Shown: piece after piece, positions 41,500-48,636 of the stretch
How the letters are laid out: every line of letters begins with the position of its first letter
Numbering within the stretch: position 1 is the stretch's first letter
Assembly (NCBI RefSeq): GCF_011758745.1
Contig: NZ_JAANOV010000001.1
Coordinates: 5,332,001-5,396,000, forward strand
Direction of reading: 5' to 3'
Length of the DNA: 64,000 nt
Source: Amycolatopsis granulosa
GTDB lineage: Bacteria; Actinomycetota; Actinomycetes; Mycobacteriales; Pseudonocardiaceae
The notes under the pieces: model-generated
Database searches by the model: none
What the model saw: only the letters and a program-made list of their open reading frames with translations
Told to the model about the DNA's origin: nothing
Position numbers and translations under genes: made by a program

Positions 41500-42759
41500 G
41501 TGGGTAACGGGCCAGACCCGGTGCGGGCGGCCGACGTGGCGATGGCGGCGGCCCGGTTCGCCGGGGTCATCGAGCCGACGCCACTGCACCGCAGCGACCG
41601 GCTGTCCCGGCAGCACGGCGTGGACGTGCGGCTCAAGCGCGAGGACCTGTCCGCCGTCCGCTCGTACAAGGGTCGCGGCGCCTACAACCTGGTGAGCCAG
41701 CTCTCCCCCGAGGAGCGTGCGCGCGGCGTCGTGTGCGCGAGCGCCGGCAATCACGGGCAGGGGGTTGCCTTCGCCAGTGCGGCACTGGGTGTGCTGGCCC
41801 GCGTCTACCTGCCGCGCACCACGCCACGGCAGAAGCGGGACCGGGTCGCGCGGCTCGGCGGCGAGCACGTGCAGATCGTGATGCACGGCGACACCTACGA
41901 CGACGCGGCGGCCGCGGCGCAGGCGTACGCGGCGAGCACCGGCACCACGATGATCCCGGCGTTCGACGACCCGCGCACGATCGCCGGGCAGGGCACCGTG
42001 ATCAAGGAGGCCATCGAGCAGCTGGGCAGGGCACCGGACGTGGTGGTCGTGCCGGTCGGCGGCGGCGGCCTGCTCGCCGGGACGCTGGCCTGGCTGCGCG
42101 AGACGCACCCCGGGGTGCGGGTGATCGGGGCCGAACCGCAGGGCGCGGCGAGCATGGCCCTCGCGCTCGAGCACGGCGGACCGGTCGCGATGGAGACCAT
42201 CGACCCGTTCGTCGACGGCGCCGCGGTCCGGCTCGTCGGTCAGCACACCTACGCGCTGGCGGCCGAGCGCCGCCCCGACATGGTCGCCGTGCCCGAGGGC
42301 AGGATCTGCGTCGAGATGCTCGACCTCTACCAGTCCGACGGCATCATCGCCGAACCCGCCGGCGCGCTCTCCCCGGCCGCGCTCGGGCCCGGCCTCGGGC
42401 TGGCGCCCGGTGCCTCCGTGCTGTGCATCGTCTCCGGTGGCAACAACGACGTCAGCCGCTACGCCGAGGTCGTCGAGCGGGCCCTGATCTTCGAGGGGCG
42501 CAAGCACTACTTCCTGGTCGAGTTCCCGCAGGAACCGGGGGCGCTGCGCCGCTTCCTCGACGACGTGCTCGGGCCGGACGACGACATCACGCTGTTCGAA
42601 TACGTCAAGCGCAACAACCGCGAGACGGGGCCCGCGCTGGTCGGCATCGAGCTCGGCGCACCGGAGAACCTCGAGCCGATGATGAAGCGCATGACGGCGG
42701 GGCCGCACCGCGTCGAGCGGGTGCCGCCGGACAGCCCGCTGTTCACCTTCCTGGTCTGA
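41500..42759 (+). CDS. ilvA: threonine dehydratase (biosynthetic, short form)
   Basis: 419 residues from a GTG with GGGAGG nine bases upstream. PLP fold II: Lys57 in VRSYKGRGAYN, SAGNHGQGVAFAS, VPVGGGGLLAG, and CIVSGGNND. The C-terminus (FLVEFPQEPGALRRFLDDV onward) is a single ACT-like regulatory domain, as in actinobacterial IlvA. It deaminates threonine to 2-oxobutanoate for isoleucine synthesis and is probably inhibited by isoleucine. Confidence 0.93.
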   Translation: MGNGPDPVRAADVAMAAARFAGVIEPTPLHRSDRLSRQHGVDVRLKREDLSAVRSYKGRGAYNLVSQLSPEERARGVVCASAGNHGQGVAFASAALGVLARVYLPRTTPRQKRDRVARLGGEHVQIVMHGDTYDDAAAAAQAYAASTGTTMIPAFDDPRTIAGQGTVIKEAIEQLGRAPDVVVVPVGGGGLLAGTLAWLRETHPGVRVIGAEPQGAASMALALEHGGPVAMETIDPFVDGAAVRLVGQHTYALAAERRPDMVAVPEGRICVEMLDLYQSDGIIAEPAGALSPAALGPGLGLAPGASVLCIVSGGNNDVSRYAEVVERALIFEGRKHYFLVEFPQEPGALRRFLDDVLGPDDDITLFEYVKRNNRETGPALVGIELGAPENLEPMMKRMTAGPHRVERVPPDSPLFTFLV

Positions 42760-42786
42760 CGCGGGTTTCCGGGGCCGCGTTCGGGT

Positions 42787-43416
42787 TCAGCGCCGGGGCG
42801 CCACCGCCTGCTCGAAGAAGTCGGCGAGCTGCCGCCCGTAGGCCGCGAGGTCCGGATCCGGGTCGCCGGCGTGGGCGTCGAGCGCGCCGTCGATGCTCTG
42901 CGCGATCGTGCGGGCGGCGACGTCGGCCGGGAAGTCGCCGAAGGATCCTTCGGCCTGGCCCTGCTTCAGCAGTCGTTCGATGCGGCCGGTCCGGAACCCG
43001 CTCAGCAGCGGCCCGGCCACCGGCCAGCCGTCCGGATCGTCCGCATGGGCGGCCACCTCGCGCAGCACGCGGACGCACTCGGGGTGGTCGCGCGCGAACT
43101 CGATCTCCGTCTCGATCAGCGCCCGCAGCATCGCGCTGCGGTCGGTCGTTCCGGCGGCCCGCTCCTCCAGGTACCGGTCCCGCATGCCCAGCGCCGTGGT
43201 CACGACCGCCTGGATGAGACCGGCCTTGGTGCCGAAGTGGTAGCCGATCAGGCGGGTGCTGCTCAGCCCGGCCCGCTCCTTGATCCGCGCGAACGACGTC
43301 CGCCGGTACCCGAGCTCGGCGATCGTCGCCAGGGTCGCGGCGATGATCTGCGACCGCCGCGCCTGCTCGGCGGGGCTCAGGCCCAGGTCCGGTTGCACCT
43401 CGTCGATTATCCGCAT
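42787..43416 (-). CDS. TetR family regulator
   Basis: 209 residues from the ATG at 43416; a longer start at 43434 lies inside the operator. HTH at about 40-60 (TSFARIKERAGLSSTRLIGY). The start is seven bases after the -10 TAATTT, so leaderless. No obvious target gene is adjacent; the other neighbours have their own regulators. Autoregulation through its palindrome is likely. Confidence 0.88.
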   Translation of the reverse strand: MRIIDEVQPDLGLSPAEQARRSQIIAATLATIAELGYRRTSFARIKERAGLSSTRLIGYHFGTKAGLIQAVVTTALGMRDRYLEERAAGTTDRSAMLRALIETEIEFARDHPECVRVLREVAAHADDPDGWPVAGPLLSGFRTGRIERLLKQGQAEGSFGDFPADVAARTIAQSIDGALDAHAGDPDPDLAAYGRQLADFFEQAVAPRR

Positions 43417-43453
43417 GAGTAAGAAATTACTCATGCGAGTAACGGGGGTGCAA
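43414..43453 (-). promoter_or_regulatory. TetR autoregulatory promoter and operator
   Basis: Arms CATGAGTAA and TTACTCATG (43414-43435, loop GAAA) are perfect. They cover the -10 TAATTT; the -35 TTGCAC (+ strand GTGCAA, 43448-43453) is 18 bp upstream. A third half-site, GAGTAA, follows at 43437-43442. Confidence 0.75.
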
Positions 43454-43458
43454 GCGGA

Positions 43459-44007
43459 TTACCTGAGCAGCCGGTCGACCAGTTCCCTGGTCCAGCCCGG
43501 ATCGGCCGGCTCGCCGACGAAGATCGCCCGGTAGTACAGCGGCCCGAGCAGGGCGTCCGCCGCGTGCGGGGTCTCCGGCGCGGTCCCGCCCCGGGCGCGC
43601 TCCCGGTCGAGGATCGCGGTGAGCTGGGCGTGCCGGTCCGCGATGCACGCGCAGCCGCCTTCCGGTCCGGACCCGATCGTGGCCCGGGTGAGCGCGAGCA
43701 CATCCGGGTCCGCCAGGTCGGTCGCCACGTCCGCGGCCCACCGGTAGAGGTCCTCCCGCAGTGACCCGGTGTCGGGGACCACGATGTCGCCGCTGAACCG
43801 GCTGCTCGCGACGTCGGCCATCAGGTCCGCGACCGATCCCCAGCGGCGGTAGAGGGTGGTCGGGTGGACACCCGCCCGGCCGGCGATCAGCGGCAGGGTC
43901 AGGCCTTCGGCGGGGTTGTCGGCGAGGAATTCGACGACGGCGCGGTGCACGGCGGCGCGCACCCGCGCGGAGCGGCCGCCGGGTCGCGCGGTGGTGGTGG
44001 CGGACAT
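43459..44007 (-). CDS. TetR family regulator of the adjacent MFS efflux gene
   Basis: 182 residues. HTH at about 33-55 (TLPLIAGRAGVHPTTLYRRW), C-terminal TetR_C_11-like domain with DLYRWAADVATDLADPDVLA. Divergent from the MFS gene across a perfect inverted repeat. GATAAT lies six bases before the ATG (leaderless). The ligand is probably the drug or metabolite exported by the transporter. Confidence 0.9.
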   Translation of the reverse strand: MSATTTARPGGRSARVRAAVHRAVVEFLADNPAEGLTLPLIAGRAGVHPTTLYRRWGSVADLMADVASSRFSGDIVVPDTGSLREDLYRWAADVATDLADPDVLALTRATIGSGPEGGCACIADRHAQLTAILDRERARGGTAPETPHAADALLGPLYYRAIFVGEPADPGWTRELVDRLLR

Positions 44008-44029
44008 GCGGAAATTATCGCACCGATCG

Positions 44030-44060
44030 CTGCGTTAGCGCTATCGTCGTGCTAACGCAG
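44030..44060. promoter_or_regulatory. TetR operator between divergent tetR and MFS genes
   Basis: CTGCGTTAGC and GCTAACGCAG are perfect 10-bp arms with an 11-bp centre, in the 79-bp gap. A site for the TetR protein to repress both genes. Confidence 0.75.
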
Positions 44061-44086
44061 AGATCTTTGCATTTCGAGGAGTGCTG

Positions 44087-45310
44087 ATGTCCGTTACCCC
44101 CGCCGTCGCCGCTCCCGCGACCCGCCGCAGAGCCCGGTTGCCGCAGTCGGTGGCGTTCACGGCGGTCGCGGTGATCTTCGTGCTGTTCATGGCCGCGTCC
44201 AGCGTGCCGTCCCCGCTCTACGTCGTCTACCAGCAGGAATGGGGCTTCTCGTCGATGACGCTCACCGTGGTCTTCGCGGTGTACGTCCTGGGGTTGATCG
44301 CGTCGCTGCTGGTCGTGGGAGCCCTGTCGGACCACGTCGGACGACGGCCGGTGCTGGCCGCCGCCATCATCGGCGAGGCGGTGTCGCTGGTGCTCTTCCT
44401 GGTCGCCGGGGATGTCTCGGCGCTGTTCGCCGCCCGTGTGGTGCAGGGCGTGGCGACGGGTGCGGCGATGTCCGTGCTCGGTGCCACCCTGGTCGACCTG
44501 AACCCGGCGCACGCGCCCAGCCGCGCCGGGGTGATCAGCAGCATCGCGCCGACCTCCGGGCTCGCCCTCGGTGCCCTGGGCTGCGGCGCCCTCGTCCAGT
44601 TCGCGCCTGCCCCGACCCACCTGGTCTACGTGTTGCTGCTCGCCGGAATGGTCGTCGCGCTCGCGCTGGTCGCCGGCCTGCCGGAGACGTCGGCCCGCCG
44701 CCCCGGTGCGCTGGCCTCGCTCGCCCCGCGGCTCGGGGTGCCGGCGCGGTTGCGCCCGGACCTGGTCGCGCTGCTCCCGATCCTGCTCTCCAGCTGGTCG
44801 CTCGGCGGCCTGTACCTGTCGCTCGGGCCGTCCGTGGCCGCCGGGATCTTCGGTCTCACCAACCACCTCGTCGGCGGGTTCGTCGTGACCCTGCTGTGCG
44901 CCACGGGTGCGCTGACCTCGCTGGTGCTGCGGTCCGCCCCGGTCGGCGCGGTGCTGCAGACCGGTGCGGCGCTGCTCGCCGCAGGGATGGGGATCACGCT
45001 GGCCGGTGTACTGACGGACACCGTCGCGCTCGCGGCCGCCGGCACGCTGGTGTCCGGCGTGGGGTTCGGGGCGGCGGCGCTGGCCAGCTTCGGCACCCTG
45101 GCCCGGCTGGCCGCCCCCGGTGAGCGCGGGGAGCTGTTCTCGGTGGTCTACGTCATCGCCTACCTCGCGTTCAGCGTGCCCGCGGTGATCGCCGGGTTCG
45201 CCGCGACCGCGGCCGGGCTGCGGCCCACCGCGATCGTCTACGGGTTCGCCGTCGGCGGGCTCGCGGTGCTCGCCGTGATCGCCCAATCGGTGCGTGCCGC
45301 CCGGCGGTGA
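44087..45310 (+). CDS. MFS transporter (drug efflux type)
   Basis: 407 residues from an ATG with GAGGAG five bases upstream. Twelve helices; motif A between helices 2 and 3 is GALSDHVGRRPVLAAAIIG, and helix 4 has VVQGVATGAAMSVLGATLVD. SVPSPLYVVYQQEWGFS between helices 1 and 2 is common in actinomycete sugar/drug-efflux MFS proteins next to TetR genes. The substrate is unknown. Confidence 0.9.
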   Translation: MSVTPAVAAPATRRRARLPQSVAFTAVAVIFVLFMAASSVPSPLYVVYQQEWGFSSMTLTVVFAVYVLGLIASLLVVGALSDHVGRRPVLAAAIIGEAVSLVLFLVAGDVSALFAARVVQGVATGAAMSVLGATLVDLNPAHAPSRAGVISSIAPTSGLALGALGCGALVQFAPAPTHLVYVLLLAGMVVALALVAGLPETSARRPGALASLAPRLGVPARLRPDLVALLPILLSSWSLGGLYLSLGPSVAAGIFGLTNHLVGGFVVTLLCATGALTSLVLRSAPVGAVLQTGAALLAAGMGITLAGVLTDTVALAAAGTLVSGVGFGAAALASFGTLARLAAPGERGELFSVVYVIAYLAFSVPAVIAGFAATAAGLRPTAIVYGFAVGGLAVLAVIAQSVRAARR

Positions 45311-45311
45311 T

Positions 45312-45367
45312 TTGCGTGATCCGGCGGACGGGGTTACAGTCGTTCCGGTGATACCCCCTAGGGGTAT
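45312..45367 (+). promoter_or_regulatory. copper-type (CsoR-like) promoter/operator before the DUF4396 gene
   Basis: TTGCGT and TACAGT are 17 bp apart. Just downstream of the expected start lies ATACCCCCTAGGGGTAT (45351-45367), a palindrome that matches the ATACCC-GGGTAT form of CsoR operators. No csoR gene is in the window. Confidence 0.7.
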
Positions 45368-45385
45368 TGAAGGAAGGACGGCGAG

Positions 45386-45943
45386 ATGGACCACTCCACG
45401 CACGAGCACGTTGAGCACAGCGGGCACCCAGGGCACACTGCGCAGTCTGGGCAGTCTGGGCAGTCTGGGCAGTCTGGGCAGGCTGGGCACGCGGCCCACC
45501 GGCCGCCGGCCACGTGGGCCGCGGCCGCGCAGGCCACCCTGCACTGCCTCACCGGCTGTGCGATCGGCGAGGTGCTGGGCATGATCATCGGTACCGCGTT
45601 CGGCCTGCACGGCGCGATCACCGTGGTGCTCTCCGTCGCGCTGGCCTTCGTGTTCGGCTACGCGCTGACCATGCGCGGCGTGCTGCGGGCCGGCGTGCCG
45701 TGGCGGACCGCGCTGAAGGTCGCGCTGGCCGCGGACACCGTCTCGATCGCGGTGATGGAGATCCTGGACAACTTCGTCATGGTGACCGTGCCCGGCGCGA
45801 TGGACGCGGGCCTGGGCGACGCGCTGTTCTGGGGTTCCCTGGCCGGTTCGCTGGTCGTCGCGTTCGCCGTCACCACGCCGGTCAACAAGTGGATGATCGG
45901 CCGCGGCAAGGGGCACGCGGTTGTCCACGCCTACCACCACTGA
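45386..45943 (+). CDS. DUF4396 membrane protein with His-rich N-terminus
   Basis: 185 residues; AAGGAAGG before the ATG. The first 45 residues are rich in His and Gly/Ser/Gln (MDHSTHEHVEHSGHPGHT, then repeated QSG units). From about 50 there are four membrane helices of the DUF4396 family with AAQATLHCLTGCAIGEVLGM (conserved His and Cys pair), NFVMVTVPGAMDAGLG and FWGSLAGSLVVAFAVTTPVNKW. The function is not known. The CsoR-type operator, His-rich tail and conserved Cys/His suggest copper handling. Confidence 0.85.
   Translation: MDHSTHEHVEHSGHPGHTAQSGQSGQSGQSGQAGHAAHRPPATWAAAAQATLHCLTGCAIGEVLGMIIGTAFGLHGAITVVLSVALAFVFGYALTMRGVLRAGVPWRTALKVALAADTVSIAVMEILDNFVMVTVPGAMDAGLGDALFWGSLAGSLVVAFAVTTPVNKWMIGRGKGHAVVHAYHH
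45443..45487 (+). repeat. nonamer tandem repeat inside the DUF4396 gene
   Basis: CAGTCTGGG is repeated four times exactly (45443-45478) and once with one change (to 45487), in frame as Gln-Ser-Gly. Being a multiple of three, it can change length without breaking the frame. Confidence 0.85.
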
Positions 45944-45946
45944 CCC

Positions 45947-45977
45947 GTGCCGGGCGGTCCCACCGGCCGCCCGGCAC
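45947..45977 (+). terminator. hairpin after the DUF4396 gene
   Basis: GTGCCGGGCGG and CCGCCCGGCAC give a perfect 11-bp stem with a 9-base loop, three bases after the stop and just before the next gene start. Confidence 0.75.
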
Positions 45978-45993
45978 GAATAGCATCGGGCAC

Positions 45994-46791
45994 GTGACCG
46001 AGACCTCCTTCCGCGCCGACCGGATCGACCCGGCCGGCGTGGAACGCCTGGCCGCCGTCCTCGACGCGCAGGCCGCGACCGCGGGCGTGCGGCGGTTGCG
46101 GGCCTGGGCGCACGAGGCGCTCGCCGTCCGGCCGGGGGAGCGGGCCCTGGAGATCGGGTGCGGCACCGGATCCGAGGTCCAGGTGCTCGCGGCCGCCGCG
46201 GGCGTGCACGGCACTGCGATCGGGCTCGACCCCAACGCGGCCATGCTGGCCCTGGCACGGCACCGGAGCGCGGGTTCGCCCGCCCGGTTCGTCGCGGGTG
46301 ACGTCGCCGCACTGCCCTTCGCCGCGGAGACCGTCGACGCTGTGCTGTGCGAGCGCGTCTTCCAGCACCTCACCGACCCGGCGGCCGCCGTCGCCGAGAT
46401 CACCCGCGTGCTGCGGCCCGGCGGCCGGGTGGTGCTCGTCGACACCGACTGGGCGACGGGCATCCTGCACCCCGGCGACCCGGACCTCGTCCGCGCGGTG
46501 CTGGACGGGATGCTCTCGCAGACCGCCGAACCGGCCGCCGGACGCAAGCTCGCCGGCTGGCTGAGCGGGGCCGGGCTGACCGTGCTCGACCGCGGCTCGC
46601 AGGCCCTGATACCCGCCCACGAGTCGGTCCGCGACACCCTCCTGCCGATGATGGTCGCCCACGCCGCGGGGCGCGGCGCGATCACCCGCGAGCAGGGTGA
46701 GCAGCTCCTCGCCGAAGCCGCGGCCGGCGCCGCGCGCGGCGACTTCCACCTGTCCGTGACGATGTTCGGGGTGCTGGCCCAGCGCCGGTGA
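45994..46791 (+). CDS. class I SAM-dependent methyltransferase (UbiE/Methyltransf_11 type)
   Basis: 265 residues from a GTG seven bases after TAGCAT (leaderless). Motif I ALEIGCGTGSEVQVLAA (about 47), VAGDVAALPFAAETVDAVL (motif II region) and RVLRPGGRVVLVDTDW (motif III). The C-terminal 90 residues match methyltransferases acting on natural products or quinones; the acceptor is unknown. Confidence 0.87.
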   Translation: MTETSFRADRIDPAGVERLAAVLDAQAATAGVRRLRAWAHEALAVRPGERALEIGCGTGSEVQVLAAAAGVHGTAIGLDPNAAMLALARHRSAGSPARFVAGDVAALPFAAETVDAVLCERVFQHLTDPAAAVAEITRVLRPGGRVVLVDTDWATGILHPGDPDLVRAVLDGMLSQTAEPAAGRKLAGWLSGAGLTVLDRGSQALIPAHESVRDTLLPMMVAHAAGRGAITREQGEQLLAEAAAGAARGDFHLSVTMFGVLAQRR

Positions 46792-46831
46792 ACCGCCCGC
46801 CACGAATCCCAGCCGGCATGGTCCACCCCGC

Positions 46832-47629
46832 TCAGGGGGCGCCCACCCGGTGCATCCGGAGCACCCCGTCGCGCGGCCCGCCCGCGGTCCACGTGCCCGA
46901 CGCGGCCGTCCAGGTCACGCCGTCGAAGGTGACCCCGTCGAGGCCGAACCGCATCGCGTTGGCGACCAGCCAGCTCGCGTCCGCCCAGCCCTCGGCGGAC
47001 GGGTGCGGGCCGCTGAGCACCGCGGTTCCCAGCTCGGCCGTGGCGACCGGCACGAGGTCCGCCTCCGGGGCGCCGGGGGAGAGGTCCGAGCAGGTCAGCG
47101 CGCTGGGCATCGCGCCGGTCAGTGCCGCGGCGGTCGCCGCCGCCTGCGACTCCCACTGGGCGTAGGCCTCCGGCAAGGCCGACCGTTGCACCAGCTGCGC
47201 GGCCTGGGTCACCGTCAGGGCCGCCCAGCCCGGCTGCTGCTGCAGCCGCTGGTAGAACGTCGTCGCGGCGTACACCGGGTTCGTCACCTCGGCATAGGTG
47301 CCCCACCCCTGGCTCGGCCGCTGCTGGAACAGACCCGCCGAATCGCGGTCCCCGCCGGGCAGGTTCCGCAGCCGCGACTCCTGGATGGCGGTGGCGAGCG
47401 CGACCGTCACCGCGTGGCCCGGCACGCCCAGACGCCGGCCCACCGCGGCGATCGTGCCGGCGTTGCGTGCCTGCTCGACGGTCAGGCGGTAGGTGGAGCC
47501 GTCCGCCGCGGTCACCACGCACCCCGGTCCGGGTACCGGCTTGCTCACCAGAACGATCCACGTGATCACCCCGGCGAGCACCACCGCGGCGAGGACGAGA
47601 GCCAGGAGCGCCCCGCGACTCCTCCGCAT
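46832..47629 (-). CDS. membrane-anchored protein with SLT/lysozyme-like domain
   Basis: 265 residues from the ATG after GGGAGG. One N-terminal helix (about 7-29) anchors a periplasmic part. Residues about 75-175 (ALATAIQESRLRNLPGGDRD, then GLFQQRPSQGWGT) resemble the transglycosylase fold: the Glu in IQESRL is in the catalytic position and GLFQQRPSQGWGT is highly conserved in actinomycetes. A cell-wall role is likely but unproven. Confidence 0.78.
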   Translation of the reverse strand: MRRSRGALLALVLAAVVLAGVITWIVLVSKPVPGPGCVVTAADGSTYRLTVEQARNAGTIAAVGRRLGVPGHAVTVALATAIQESRLRNLPGGDRDSAGLFQQRPSQGWGTYAEVTNPVYAATTFYQRLQQQPGWAALTVTQAAQLVQRSALPEAYAQWESQAAATAAALTGAMPSALTCSDLSPGAPEADLVPVATAELGTAVLSGPHPSAEGWADASWLVANAMRFGLDGVTFDGVTWTAASGTWTAGGPRDGVLRMHRVGAP

Positions 47630-47804
47630 GCTCCCTCCCTCCTGGCCGCAACGTGCCCCCTCGGTTCCGACGCGCGGCACCGCCCGGGGTTGGTCCTACC
47701 CGCCGCCGACGGCCGGAAACGATGTCCGCGTTACCCGGACGAGGTGCGAAACCGGGTGCGATACGGTTCGTCCCGACCCTCCACCGCGCACGAAGGATTT
47801 GATC

Positions 47805-48542
47805 ATGGGAGACAGCTCCCCGAAGGTCACGGTCGTCGTTCCGACCTACAACGAGCGGGACAACCTGCCCAAGCTGGTCGGACAGCTCACCGGACTCGGG
47901 CTGCCCGGCCTGCACGTGCTCGTGGTGGACGACAACTCGCCGGACGGTACCGGCGACGTCGCGGACAAGCTCGCGACCGAGGACCCGGGCCGCATCGGCG
48001 TGCTGCACCGGACCGAAAAGGACGGTCTCGGCCGCGCCTACGTCGCCGGCATCACCCGCGCGCTCGACGAGGGCGCCGACATCGTGATCCAGATGGACGC
48101 CGACCTGTCCCACCCGGTCGAGGCGGTGCCCCGGATGATCGAGAAGCTGGCGACGTCGGACGCGGCCGTGGTACTCGGTTCCCGCTACGTGGCCGGCGGC
48201 TCGCTCGCCGGGGACTGGGGCTGGCACCGCAAGGCGCTGTCGGCGTGGGCGAACTTCTACGTCAACGCGATCCTGCGGCTGCGGGTCAAGGACGCCACCG
48301 CCGGGTTCAAGGCGTGGCGCGCGGAGACGCTGCGCCGCATCGACATCGCCACGGTCCGCAGCAACGGCTACGCGTTCCAGGTCGAGATGAACTACCGCAC
48401 GGTCCGGCAGGGCCTGCGGATCGCCGAGATCCCGATCCGCTTCGAGGAGCGCGCGGAGGGCGTGTCGAAGATGAGCCTCGCGGTGCAGCTGGAGTCCGCG
48501 CTGATGCCGTGGAAGCTGCTGTTCGGCCGCAAACTGGGCTGA
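47805..48542 (+). CDS. ppm1: polyprenol monophosphomannose synthase (GT2)
   Basis: 245 residues, ATG with GAAGGA upstream. GT2 DPM1-like: VVVPTYNERDNLPKLV (about 10-25), VVDDNSPDGTGDVAD (about 40-54), MDADLSHPVEAVPRMI with the metal DxD (about 97), and GSRYVAGGSLAGDWGWHR. It makes the lipid-linked mannose donor for lipomannan and protein mannosylation. The mycobacterial Ppm1 has an extra lipoprotein acyltransferase domain that this form lacks. Confidence 0.92.
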   Translation: MGDSSPKVTVVVPTYNERDNLPKLVGQLTGLGLPGLHVLVVDDNSPDGTGDVADKLATEDPGRIGVLHRTEKDGLGRAYVAGITRALDEGADIVIQMDADLSHPVEAVPRMIEKLATSDAAVVLGSRYVAGGSLAGDWGWHRKALSAWANFYVNAILRLRVKDATAGFKAWRAETLRRIDIATVRSNGYAFQVEMNYRTVRQGLRIAEIPIRFEERAEGVSKMSLAVQLESALMPWKLLFGRKLG

Positions 48543-48636
48543 TCGTCCAGCTCTGCCGGGCAACCGTGCTCACCCGCGGCCGGGCGGCTGATCGCTCACG
48601 CGGAAAACCGTCGGGGATCGGTGGTAAGAAGGCGAG

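Noticed and set aside
42787..43434. Start of the TetR gene at 43434
   Set aside because: This codon lies inside the operator and upstream of the -10; the ATG at 43416 fits the leaderless geometry.
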